A stretch of 60,291 bases of DNA. Origin: Chara braunii. Taxonomy: Eukaryota > Streptophyta > Charophyceae > Charales > Characeae. Positions 10,200 to 19,360 of the stretch are shown one piece after another. The DNA is taken from the NCBI GenBank assembly GCA_003427395.1, contig BFEA01000005.1:4543123-4603413 (forward strand), in the 5' to 3' direction. The notes under the pieces were generated by a model. That model worked only from the letters and a program-made list of their open reading frames with translations, did not search any database and was not told the DNA's origin. Every line of letters starts with the position of its first letter. Position 1 is the first letter of the stretch. The position numbers and the translations under genes were made by a program.

Positions 10200-11805
10200 A
10201 ATTTACATGGGAATCTTCCACAACTTGATCAATTCCAGACAAAACGGTTAGTCAAACGAGTAGTCGAGTAGCCCCACGGGAGCACTCAACCACCCTTCAA
10301 AATTCATGCAGTCTTTATGCAATCAATCTTTTGGAACCATCTTATGCAAAAAACCAGATAACTCACATGAGAGTATCTCTTTATTAGTTACAACAAGTAG
10401 TTGAGAAGACCTTGTTGAAGCACTTCCAACACTTGTTCTAACATTCATCAACAATTCAGATCATCTCTTTATAAAAGATCAGTACAAAATTCAAATCAAC
10501 AATAGGTGGCCTTCACGAAAGTCCCCTATTATTCCTTTATCAGAGATCAGTCTATTCTTAAGAGCGTAATGGGATAGCCCCACGGGAGCTACCCTACTAC
10601 TTTCTCAGAGTTAGACGAGCTATGATTGAGTTAGCAAACACAGACAAACACTAGGTCCTCCTTTTGCTGGAGTATCCTACTGGGCTTGTTAAGGTAGAAC
10701 CAAGCAATCAATAGGATGACCCCTCGGGAGTCTCTCTATTCCTTCCTTGGGTAGTAAATAGTTTATCTTTAGAGTATGACCCTGGGGTAACACACAAAAA
10801 TTTACCTATTGCCTACTCGATGAATAAATAACCCAGGTGTATGTAGGTTGTCAGAGATTGAATAGTAAGGTGATCTCTTTCCTTTTCTTGTGTTAATAAC
10901 CAGCTCAGGTTCGAGCTTGTAATGGAATGACCCCACGAGAGTTATCCTACTACTACCAGAATGACTGCGAATACCATTCCTTTGATCAAGCGATAGGACG
11001 ACCCCACGGGAATCTCCCATAACCTCATTCAATGTTAAACAGATAGATCGTTAGTAACTACTCATGTCATCCATCAGTCATACCCAAACAAGTAGTAGGG
11101 TTACTCACCCGGGAGTATCCGTCTACTGTCCAAACACAGTCACCTCATTTCTTTTCTCGTTACTTGATCTTCAGCTCAAACAAGTATTTAGAACGACCCC
11201 ACGGGAGTTATCCTACTACCAGTTTGTTGCGTCAGAGATCAGTCAAAACAACTCTTAGTTAAGTTGTTCTGACCGTTCACCTACCTTGCCTAGGCATCGT
11301 GAATAAGCAAGAGGTATGTCAAACCCACGGGAGTTCTCACCCCTCTTGGCTTTCGCTATGCATATTTCAGCTAATGGCGGAAATAGTTTGTATGAAACTG
11401 TTTCCTCACCTTCTTCTCAATTCCAAGCAGACCATTCAATTGGAGATAAGGTAGTTCCCATGGGAAACCCCCTTTTCCCACCTTTTAGTCGGATGGATCG
11501 TCCTAGACTTAGGAGTTTGTGTACTCACGCGGTGAGTACTTAATTCTTTTCCAAATCTAGTCCGATAGGTGATAGGAGAGCCCCACGTGAGCCTCCTACT
11601 ACCTCTGTTTACGTTAGTCGTCCGAGCCTAGAAGCCATGTACCCCACGGAAGTACCGGATTACCTTCTAGGTGTAGTTCGTAAGGTAACAAAGAAAACGC
11701 ACGACAACTTTCCGTCACCAACGCTGGAGCCAAACAAACATTTCATCAGTTCGTTACTTAGTCGAGTGAAATGGCAGGGTAATTCGCATGAGAGTATCCC
11801 ATCAT
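10200..11805. repeat. Hairpin array HP-A: loop CCCACGGGA, variable paired stems
   Basis: At least fifteen short inverted repeats occur at irregular 60-150 bp spacing: 10266-10287, 10357-10377, 10571-10594, 10709-10740, 10924-10947, 10991-11020, 11097-11120, 11191-11213, 11318-11340, 11450-11469, 11521-11539, 11573-11599, 11635-11657 and 11777-11800 are the clearest. The loop is C-CCCACGGGA-G or close to it. The stems differ between units yet still pair, for example GGGATAGC with GCTACCC, GAGTAGC with GCACTC, and TAGGAGAGC with GCCTCCTA. An unpaired A on the 5' arm recurs. No coding function is apparent. Some units (10991, 11191) are decayed. Confidence 0.75.
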
Positions 11806-11984
11806 TCACCTTAGTCAGTTCATACAAGCAGTGTGATGATTTTACAGGAGCCTCCATCACACGACTTTGTCTCTCAAACCCAAGCAGACTAGGTTCCTTC
11901 TTCGTTCTCCTAGGTTCCTTCCTTACTTCAGACAAGGTTCTTACTTCATGCATATGTTAATTCACCCTTTCTGAAAGTTTTACT

Positions 11985-12009
11985 CCTGAAAAAAAAAAAA
12001 AAAAAAAAA
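11985..12009 (+). repeat. Poly-A tract (poly-T plus CAG on the minus strand)
   Basis: A run of about 21 A. On the minus strand it reads as a long T run ending in CAG at 11988-11986, which looks like a 3' splice site for the intron proposed downstream of the conserved head at 12148-12099. Confidence 0.6.
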
Positions 12010-12098
12010 TGTATAGCACACACTCATTCATGCAGTCTGATAGAGAGTTGTAACTGGTAAGGGATAAGGGAAAGGATAAATCCATGCGTACCTTATGG

Positions 12099-12148
12099 TT
12101 CCCTGCCTCCAGAGTTCCTCCTGAACTCCGACAAAGCACTCGCAATCG
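12099..12148 (-). repeat. Conserved 50-bp head shared with 22011-22060
   Basis: Read on the minus strand this 50-mer aligns without gaps to 22011-22060 (plus), about 41 of 50 identical by eye. It ends in GGAGGCAGGGAA. In both places it is followed within 10 bp by a GTA donor-like site. A pyrimidine-CAG acceptor-like site follows 106 nt (here, 12091-11986) or 116 nt (22068-22183) later, and a hairpin array 260-300 bp away. A pyrimidine tract and AG (near 12200) also precede it. It may be an exon of a multicopy gene or a transposable-element end. No reading frame could be fixed, because each translation has a stop in one of the copies. Confidence 0.55.
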
Positions 12149-12149
12149 C

Positions 12150-12590
12150 CCTGTATTCGGTCAAGTATGATCTATGCAATTGATTGTCTGGATCTTTTAA
12201 AGTAAAAAAAAAAAACAAAGTTATCTTCAGCGGGTGTACATCATCAGATACTTCTAGTCGAGAAGTCAAGTGCCTTAAGGATAAGAATGGAGGAGAATGG
12301 AGGAGGTAGCCACCATCACACATCGATATTGTCTCTCTCCTCTCCAATGCCTCGTACTCTCTTCCTCTCTGACCTCTATTTATCTGATGATGTTTTAATA
12401 GTGAAACAACAACCAATAATAATTAAAAAAAATAAAAAATAAAAAATAATAATAGTAGTATCAGAAGGTAAGCGTGCAAAGGCGAATGAGAAATCCCAGA
12501 TTACGAAATCACATTTGAAAGCCAGAAAGTCCGACACTGTTCAAAAAGTAGTAATGCACCACTTCTACACCAACGGAGAATTAGGATACC
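12150..12590. other. Spacer with poly-A tracts
   Basis: No recognised gene. A-rich runs occur at 12204-12216 and 12425-12455, the latter with AAT/AAAT repeats. A minus-strand frame spans 12416-12093 and includes the head, but it crosses a likely splice acceptor and shows no domain. Confidence 0.3.
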
Positions 12591-12591
12591 G

Positions 12592-13041
12592 CATCAAATT
12601 GTCAATGGGAGCACATTCTCGTCGTCACCAACATAAGTATTCAGATTCCATCTCCATACTTGGTGCTCGATGCTCAGACTATTGACGTGCAACCAATGTC
12701 GGTCTACGATTTGACATTGCACCCAGTTGACATCATGAAGATGCCGACCCTTATAGACCACTGGCAAGATCAGGTACGTGGCCTTTCTTTTTTCATTCTC
12801 ACCTTTCTCTTTTTTTTTCTCTGTGCGTGCGTTTGTTTGTTGGTGTCTACCTGTCTATTTGCCTGTTTGTATCTGTTTTGTATTTGTCTCTCCTCTCTTC
12901 TCTAGTTCTGATAGTGATACAATTAAAATAGTTTTCACGTTTACAGTAGCAGATGCAGTTCCCAGGCTCGATCCCTCACCCATGTATAGTATCACTTGTG
13001 GGTGCGAGCTTGAACGGTAAGTCTGAAGATTAGAGGTCCGA
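12592..13041 (+). CDS. Possible two-exon coding fragment, unknown product
   Basis: From an AG at 12590-12591 an open frame runs to a CAG|GTACGT donor at 12774-12775. It includes VLDAQTIDVQPMSVYDLTLH and DIMKMPTLIDHWQDQ and has ordinary amino-acid composition. A T-rich stretch follows, with an acceptor-like TTTACAG-TAG near 12945-12951. After it a second open stretch (QMQFPGSIPHPCIVSLVGAS) runs to a TAG at about 13039, with a GTAAGT just before. The family is not recognised. No start codon, promoter or full gene is seen, so this may be a gene remnant or chance. The splice reading rests only on consensus sites. Confidence 0.25.
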
Positions 13042-13299
13042 GTAGTGGTAGAAGTAGTAGCTACTATAGTTCCGAAGGGTCCAGTGCGCAGTCCTCTGGA
13101 AGCTCCGGAACAGACCCTCCATGAGCCCAAGGATGCAGTCCGTAGGCAGGTGGTCAAGTGGGCAGTCCTTCCCAGTCTAGTCAGCGGTACCCAGTCCTGG
13201 TCGCACTCTGTCAAGTCAGCAAGTACCATGTCGGACTGTGTGCACCCCGGTTCTTTCTCCCTCCTCTTATTCTTCTCATTCTTCTACCTCCGTACGTGC

Positions 13300-13800
13300 A
13301 TCTTTATTGGCCCCACCTGCTACCTCTTTCTCTGTGTCTGTCTGTCGCAGTTTGTCTGTCTATATCAGTCTGTCCGACTGTTTGTGTCCATTTGATTGAC
13401 CAGCTGTGTCTGTTTGGTTGCCTGACTGTGTCCATCTATTCATTTGTTTGTCTGTGCCCATCTGTTTGTTTGTCTACCGGCGTCCGACTGCCTTTTATTC
13501 GCCTGCGTTGTCTGCACCTGTCTCTTTTTCCTCCCTTCTTTTCTCTCCCTCTCTCTCTTGTGTCTGTCGTCTCTTTTGTCTGTCGTCTTTTTTGGCTGTC
13601 GGTCTGTCACTGTCCGTCTGTCTGTATTTGTCTGCCTGTCTGACTGTATGTTTGTTTTGTATCCGTATGTTTTTGTCCGTGTCTGTTCGTCTTGTTGAAT
13701 TGTCTACTTGTCTGGTTGTCTGTGTCCATCCGTTTGTTTATCAGTCGGCATCTGTTTGTGTTTGTCTCTCTTCTGTTTGTCAAACTGTGTTTGTACCTAC
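13300..13800 (+). repeat. Diverged CTGT/TTGT-rich simple repeat
   Basis: A 500-bp stretch built from degenerate CTGT, TTGT and CTGTCTGT words. It resembles the less diverged block at 59.7-60.2 kb. The long Cys/Val/Ser-rich open frames over it (for example 13158-13879) are translations of the repeat, not genes. Confidence 0.8.
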
Positions 13801-14118
13801 CTTTGGGACATTATTCTTGCCTGTGGAACGACCCTTTTGCTCGTGGGATGCGACTCTTCAATATGACTTTTCATCATGAGACGTCTCTGTTGTCTCTAAG
13901 ATGTAACTGTTTGCTGAGTGGCAGTGAGTGCCTATTGGACTGGATTGCTCAGGTACCCGACTGTGACTTTCTGAATTTGACGAACTCGGCCTCTCTTGAG
14001 GAGGGCCTCTGTCCCTGAGGCCCGAATATGGGGCCTGAATCGTGGAAGGCCTTTTCAATGATATCAACAACAATCAATAGTAATAATAATAAAATAATGA
14101 TAAAAAAATAATGATGAT

Positions 14119-14134
14119 AAATAATAATAATATA

Positions 14135-14206
<72 letters not shown>
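14119..14206. repeat. (AAT)n microsatellite
   Basis: Near-perfect AAT/ATA trinucleotide run, purest from 14137 to 14205. It produces poly-Asn or poly-Ile shadow frames. Confidence 0.95.
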
Positions 14207-14668
14207 TCTAAAATAAAAGTAGTTGCAAGAAATACGAGTGTGAACGATATAAAAAAAAACAAGTTGCGAAGTCACACAGATGTCCAAGTACTTATGTAGG
14301 CGCAAAGAGTATAATTGCACCGAGAATCCATCCAAATAGAGCAATATAATGAAGTAATGAGCCAATGTTCAAGCCTGCAGGCCACACCAACAAAGTATCC
14401 AAAGTCGCTCCTCTCTGTCTGGCACCCAACACCTAGCCTACTCTACTTGTCTATCCTACCTACAACTGTGTTCACTCAACGAGCTCTCTTCGACTCTCGA
14501 AGACCAATGTACATGATGTCAACTCCATAGCCGACCTCTCTTCATGCACCAGGTGCGTATCTCGTCACGCTCATCATACCTTGATACCCCACACTCGCCT
14601 CTTTCTTGGAAGACCACTAGATTGCCTCTTACCCCCTCCGTGCATGCACCCCCTACTCTAGTGATTCG

Positions 14669-14786
<118 letters not shown>

Positions 14787-15156
14787 TGCATACACACATA
14801 TACCTCTTCCCTCACACGCAGACCATCGCACATATGCCTCTGTCAGACTCAAATACACGTGTAGATGAACCAAGGAACTCTCACATTCTCTCCCTTCTTA
14901 CCGTCTTATCTCGCATTCCCTCAGTGCCTGCTCATTATCTCAACGTTCACAGTCGAGGCGCACGCAGCGATTTGCAACAGTCGGGCCAAAAATAAAGCCA
15001 GGACACCCAAGTCGGAAACCACAAGGCGTGGATTACAATCGGCTGAATCAGAGCGTCTTTGCCAATTGTTTGACCGACGACGTTACACTCTCTCTCCTTC
15101 TCTCTCGCTCTTTCTTCTCAACACTCGTTCTCTTTCTTCTGTTGCGCACACAACGC

Positions 15157-15285
15157 CAAAAAAAAAATAAAAAAAAATAAAAAAAAAAATAAAAAAAAAA
15201 TAATAACAATAATAATAACAGTAATATAATAAATACTAATAAGACAATTCAATTGTAATAATAATAATAAATAATAATTGAATAA
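15157..15285. repeat. A-rich and (AAT)n tract
   Basis: Runs of A separated by single T, grading into AAT repeats at 15205-15285. Confidence 0.85.
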
Positions 15286-15454
15286 CTTTATTATAATACG
15301 ATAGTGATAAATGTATACTGGATATCTCTCTGGTTCAATACACCAATGTCGGGTGTTCCGTTCAAGGGAAAAACATGCGCGACAGCGGTATCATCTAACA
15401 ACAGGTACGACTTGCTTTCTCTCAAACACACACACACACATACGTGTAGGCGTG

Positions 15455-15915
15455 CATTCCTCCATATTCCAGCGGTAGATTCGTTCGATTTTGCTCATCC
15501 TATGTCGCGTTGTTAGCCGCGCGATCAGCACATACGCACACACACACGTATAGCAATGTATAGTTCCCTGCTGTAGCGGTAAATTTGTTCTATTTCACTC
15601 ATTTCATCGATAGAAGTAGCGTTAGACCAACCGAGGGGTTGAAGTACGTAATTTTCCATGTTCTAGTCGTAGATACATTCGATGTTGCTCGTCCTATCGT
15701 TGAAGGTAGCGTGAGGTCGTGGTGATTCACATACACGCACACACACACATAAGTGTGAAGGATGTATATTTCCTTGTTCTAGCGGTAGATGCATTCGAGA
15801 TTTCCCATCCCGTCGAAGAAAATACCCCAAGGTCACCTGCGAGTTTGAAGACTTACCTGCCGACCGCTGCTTTGCTCGTCCTACCGATGGAAAATTCTCC
15901 CTCTCACATTGCCTT
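15455..15915 (+). repeat. R-unit minisatellite (about five units) with CA microsatellites
   Basis: Diverged units at about 15455-15520, 15560-15625, 15645-15722, 15763-15835 and 15868-15915 (partial) share TTCCATGTTCTAGCGGTAGA, CATTCGATTTTGCTCATCC and TATCGATGGAAGTAGCGTGA. (CA)n runs lie between units at 15427-15440, 15532-15546 and 15733-15749. Further copies are at 20645-20708 (plus), 28130-28212 and 28320-28400 (minus) and 30095-30215 (plus), again next to GA, GT or CA microsatellites. TTCCAT and ATGGAA form a short inverted pair at the unit ends. Function unknown. Confidence 0.75.
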
Positions 15916-16021
15916 CGTCGCCTGTCGTCAGCGCTCGACACCCCGTAAGCCTCCACCCTCACATATGGTAAGTAGCGAATGCGGTCAGGTGAGTATCCTC
16001 TCCCTCTCTCTCTTCTTCTCC

Positions 16022-16058
16022 TCCTCCTCCTTCTTTTTTTTTTTTTTTTTTTTTTTTT
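16022..16058 (+). repeat. Pyrimidine tract and poly-T
   Basis: CTC-rich sequence passing into a run of about 28 T just before the first assembly gap. Confidence 0.85.
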
Positions 16059-16128
16059 TTCTTCTTCTCTTGCTTCACTCGCAAGCCCGCATCCATCCTG
16101 CGCTACCCCCGCGCCTATTTCCTCTCGT

Positions 16129-16597
16129 NNNNNNNNNNNNNNNNNNNNNNNNNNNNNNNNNNNNNNNNNNNNNNNNNNNNNNNNNNNNNNNNNNNNNNNN
16201 NNNNNNNNNNNNNNNNNNNNNNNNNNNNNNNNNNNNNNNNNNNNNNNNNNNNNNNNNNNNNNNNNNNNNNNNNNNNNNNNNNNNNNNNNNNNNNNNNNNN
16301 NNNNNNNNNNNNNNNNNNNNNNNNNNNNNNNNNNNNNNNNNNNNNNNNNNNNNNNNNNNNNNNNNNNNNNNNNNNNNNNNNNNNNNNNNNNNNNNNNNNN
16401 NNNNNNNNNNNNNNNNNNNNNNNNNNNNNNNNNNNNNNNNNNNNNNNNNNNNNNNNNNNNNNNNNNNNNNNNNNNNNNNNNNNNNNNNNNNNNNNNNNNN
16501 NNNNNNNNNNNNNNNNNNNNNNNNNNNNNNNNNNNNNNNNNNNNNNNNNNNNNNNNNNNNNNNNNNNNNNNNNNNNNNNNNNNNNNNNNNNNNNNNN
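16129..16597. other. Assembly gap (469 N)
   Basis: Unsequenced. Reading frames drawn across it are meaningless. Confidence 1.
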
Positions 16598-16624
16598 AAA
16601 AGTAAAATAAAAAAATAAAACTAA

Positions 16625-17915
16625 CAAAATCTAACGGTTAACCGCCCTAACCTGCCAAGTGTCGGCCTGCTGTACTCGACTTTAACTACCCAACAAACCT
16701 TAACTAAGACCGATATTAAGGTCGTGGGTTTGAGCCCCGACCAAAAAAATGTTGCGGGGCTCCCTCACAAAAGGAGCTAGGTCAGGGGCCGAGTAGATTC
16801 GTTCTCTGCACCCTGTGCTTGACAGTCCCACACCTAAACCTACTGAGCTAGCTCCCACTTCAAGTAAAAGAGGAGCAGTTTAGTATAAATATAGTAGCGG
16901 GGCTCAGTCCGACCAGTGGCCTGAACCCGTTTTTCTAAGTTTGTGTCTGTGTACGTTTGCTGGTATGCATGCCTGTCTGAGTGCTTGTTGGTCTTGAGTG
17001 TGTGTGTGTCCTGCAAGGGCACTTGGTTGATCGGATGGCCCGAAGGGACGGTACTTACCCGCGGTCATGACATTGAGAGTTGCCGCGGGGAAGACACTCA
17101 AGTGATGGGGAAAGAGGTCTGTGCCACTTAGGAACGGCGGGAAAATACTCAAGTAGCAGGTAGACCGGTATCACCCTACTTAGGGGTAGGCGTGCCGGGT
17201 ACTCAAGGCCTCGCTAAGGAAGACAACAGTTGTTGTTGTTGTTGTTTTTTTTTTCTTTTTTTTTAATTTTTAGAGGCCCAACACAGTTAGGTAGGCGGAT
17301 ACCAGTTCAAGTAGTCTGAGTTTAGGCCTTGTGCGGACGATATCAGAGGTTGATGTGGTGTTTCCCTCTGCAAAGGGACAAAGGCACCGGTCGTTCGGGT
17401 GGTCGCGTGGACACGAAGTCGCCGCTCAAGAGGCGATTTTCTCTCTACATATGGAAAGCTGAATGGTAGCCCCAACCTTACTCACGACATTCGAGTAAGA
17501 CCAGATGTACCGGCTGTCGTCACCTATTATGGTAGGCAGTGTGTTTCCTTTGGCTGCCCCGGCCTTATGACCAGGGTTATATTAATTTTTCAGTCGTCCT
17601 TAGATTTTATGGCGGCTAGACCTGCCGACTTTCCGTACCGACCGGTCAGACGCTAAATTCTTTCGTATTTGTTTTACTGCCTGAAACTTCGCCTGTTTTA
17701 GCTCGTGGTCGCCGCATCCCGAGCGACCTTTTCTGGTTTTCTTCCAATCCTCCGTCCCTTGCGGGCGAAGACTTTTAACTTTTACTAACCTTTACCTGTT
17801 TTTTTACCTGACGTATCACGACATATGATCACCTAGCGACCTCATCCTTAATGGTCGAGAAATTTGCTTCATGGTGTCATGCCAAAAATTCTCAATTTTC
17901 ACTTCAGGCTGCATC
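16625..17915 (+). repeat. Dispersed repeat DR1, copy 1
   Basis: This ~1.3-kb stretch is colinear with 31128-32275 (plus). Shared words in order include TTGAGCCCCGACC/TTCGAGGCCTGGCC, CTAGCTCCCACTTC, CTCAGTCCGAC, GGGCACTTGGTTGATC, ATACTCAAGTAGCAGGTAG, TTTTTAGAGGC and AATGGTCGAG-AAAT. A (TTG)n plus poly-T insertion at 17228-17262 is absent from copy 2. No protein is encoded. The size and the absence of coding sequence suggest an LTR or a large SINE-like or non-autonomous element. Neither TSD nor terminal TG/CA could be fixed. Confidence 0.7.
16773..16856 (-). tRNA. tRNA-like module in DR1 copy 1 (not a functional tRNA)
   Basis: On the minus strand the module opens with GGAGCTAGCTCAGTAGGTTT, which fits a tRNA acceptor start plus Pol III A box (TAGCTCAGTAGG). 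It closes with CTAGCTCC followed by TTTT. The outer 8 nt (GGAGCTAG/CTAGCTCC) pair perfectly like an acceptor stem, and TTTT would be a Pol III terminator. The B-box region is degenerate here but clearer in copy 2 (GGGATCGAGGCC). The length of about 84 nt suits a tRNA with an extended arm. The D and anticodon stems are poor, so this is a tRNA-derived sequence inside a repeat. Confidence 0.45.
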
Positions 17916-17930
17916 GAATGCAAAAAACAT

Positions 17931-17960
17931 GAGCAAATACCCTTGTAAGGGTGTTTGCTC
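17931..17960. other. Hairpin flanking the integrase relic (left)
   Basis: GAGCAAATACCCTT and AAGGGTGTTTGCTC form a 14-bp stem (one T-G wobble) around a 2-nt loop. A related hairpin lies at 18538-18563, on the other side of the integrase relic. Confidence 0.75.
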
Positions 17961-17984
17961 CGACACCACTATCTCATTAGCGCT

Positions 17985-18530
17985 TGTGAGGTCGCTGACA
18001 TCGTCTTCAACCGAATCGTGAGAGATCACGGCTTACCTCAGAGCATCATCTCCGACCGTGATCCGTGCTCTACGAGCACATTATGACAACGCCTACATGA
18101 GGTGTACGGATCCCAGCTCCGCTTCTCATCGTCTTACCACCCTTAGACATATGGTCAGACTCAGATCACAAATAGAACTCTCGGGAATATCCTCCGAAAG
18201 TTTATTCAGGATGACCAGTAGTGAGACTTATACTTAGCCAACGTGGAGATTGCGTACAACCACGCAGTTTTGCTAGCCACGAGGAGGTTGCTATTCTATT
18301 GCGAACTCGACTAGCACCCTTGCGTGCCCGCGGATTTCCTCTGACTGTCGCAGTTGCGCCCAGACACTTCTTGTTTTGCGCTTGACGACTAGATTGCCCA
18401 CATGGCGGCGATTATGAGGCGCTCATACGAGAGTCTAGCTGACACCTAGACCCGCATGGCCGCACGAGCGAACCGATCACAAATGAATCATCCATTCAAA
18501 GTCGGCGACGATGCGCTCGTCGACAAACGC
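17985..18530 (+). pseudogene. Chromovirus integrase fragment (relic D)
   Basis: The translation gives EVADIVFNRIVRDHGLPQSI and ISDRDPC (second catalytic Asp), then LRFSSSYHP, GQTQITNRTLGNIL, NVEIAYNHAV and VPADFL, then ANRSQMNHPFKVGDDALV. These blocks match element A's integrase in the same order. The catalytic Glu position reads Gln (TQITN). At least five stops (after SSYHP, at DDQ, before HPC, and others) are present. It lacks the zinc finger and chromodomain. It sits between two small related hairpins, downstream of DR1. Confidence 0.85.
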
Positions 18531-18537
18531 TGTCGGT

Positions 18538-18563
18538 GCGAATACCCTTACAAGGGTATCCGC
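18538..18563. other. Hairpin flanking the integrase relic (right)
   Basis: GCGAATACCCTT and AAGGGTATCCGC form a 12-bp stem with one A-C mismatch and a 2-nt loop. Relative to 17931-17960 one A-T pair is G-C here, a change on both sides of the stem. Confidence 0.7.
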
Positions 18564-18994
18564 CCTGTTTTTTTGCATGCGACAAAGAATAGGTTTGGTT
18601 TAAAATTTAAGTATTCCGCGCGAGGTGCAGCTGCGGCGATGTGTTTACGACGACTGGATGGTTGACTAGAATAGAGAGTGTGTGGGCGCGCGGACTTTTG
18701 AGGCACGCGTGATCTTTTTATCTGTTGGTGATTGAGGGGTCGGCGTGATCGCCGGTCATAACTTTTTTCTTTTTCTGATTAGGCTATGATTAAAAAATTT
18801 TATGTCCTTGATTGACGTATTTGCTTGTGACTTGTGAGTACGTACGGAGGACGGCGTCGACAGCGACAGTGCGATTTTGTGCGGTAAACGGAGTATGCGA
18901 GGAATAGAAACGCGGGCCGGGTTTCCGCGTGTTTGATTGCAGGAGCTTGGCGGGCGTAGAGTGTTGACGGCCAGGTGCGGGCCTCTGAGGCCTA

Positions 18995-19190
18995 GGGGTG
19001 CACGGCCGCGTTGAGCACCCGACAGGACCTGTGAAACCCCCCCCACATCGGCCTCGAAGCCCTCATCTGAATAATTGCTGCTACCACCAAGATCCGCGAC
19101 GGGGCCTGCTGCACTTGGGACCATGCTACGGGCATGCGGCAGGGACGTTCCGCCGACACTGCGGCCATTGTCTGTGTTTGAGCTGCCCAT
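18995..19190 (-). pseudogene. 28S rRNA-derived fragment, minus strand
   Basis: The minus strand reads GGATCTTGGTGGTAGCAGCA, ATTATTCAGATGAGGGCTT and GAGGCCGATGTGGGG, matching the conserved 28S block ATCTTGGTGGTAGTAGC-AAATATTCAAATGAGAAC-GAAGGCCGAAGTGGGG. The match is best at 19015-19099. The GC-rich sequence up to 19190 may be the region preceding it in 28S. It lies back to back with another 28S fragment on the plus strand at 19199. Substitutions throughout show a pseudogene. Confidence 0.8.
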
Positions 19191-19198
19191 AGGAGGCT

Positions 19199-19360
19199 TG
19201 AAAGGGTAGTAAGCCCCACCTGAACGGAGCGGACTAGATGGGCTGCGGTGGAGGCCGCAGCGGTACTAACGTGCCTACCCTTCGCCGGACTTGGGTACAA
19301 GGGGCAAAGGACTACCGTCCAGTAGCTGGTTCCCTCTGGAGTTTCCTTCTGGAAAGTCGG
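19199..19360 (+). pseudogene. 28S rRNA-derived fragment, plus strand
   Basis: GGTGGAGGCCGCAGCGGTAC, GGACTTGGGTACAAGGGGC, CCGTCCAGTAGCTGGTTCCC and CTCTGGAGTTTCCTTCTGG follow 28S order in the same region as the fragment at 4107-4307. Several deletions relative to the conserved sequence (for example between AAAGGACTA and CCGTC) mark it as decayed. In normal 28S this block lies several hundred bases upstream of the block found inverted at 18995-19190, so the rDNA pieces are rearranged. Confidence 0.82.

Noticed and set aside
10200-11805. CRISPR array
   Set aside because: Spacing is irregular, the conserved part is a short loop inside variable stems rather than a constant direct repeat, and the DNA is eukaryotic.
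13158-13879. Long Cys/Val/Ser-rich open frames
   Set aside because: They are translations of degenerate CTGT/TTGT simple repeats in two phases.
15719-16618. Open frames across N runs (also at 27277-27672 and 43993-45150)
   Set aside because: The apparent openness comes from undetermined bases.
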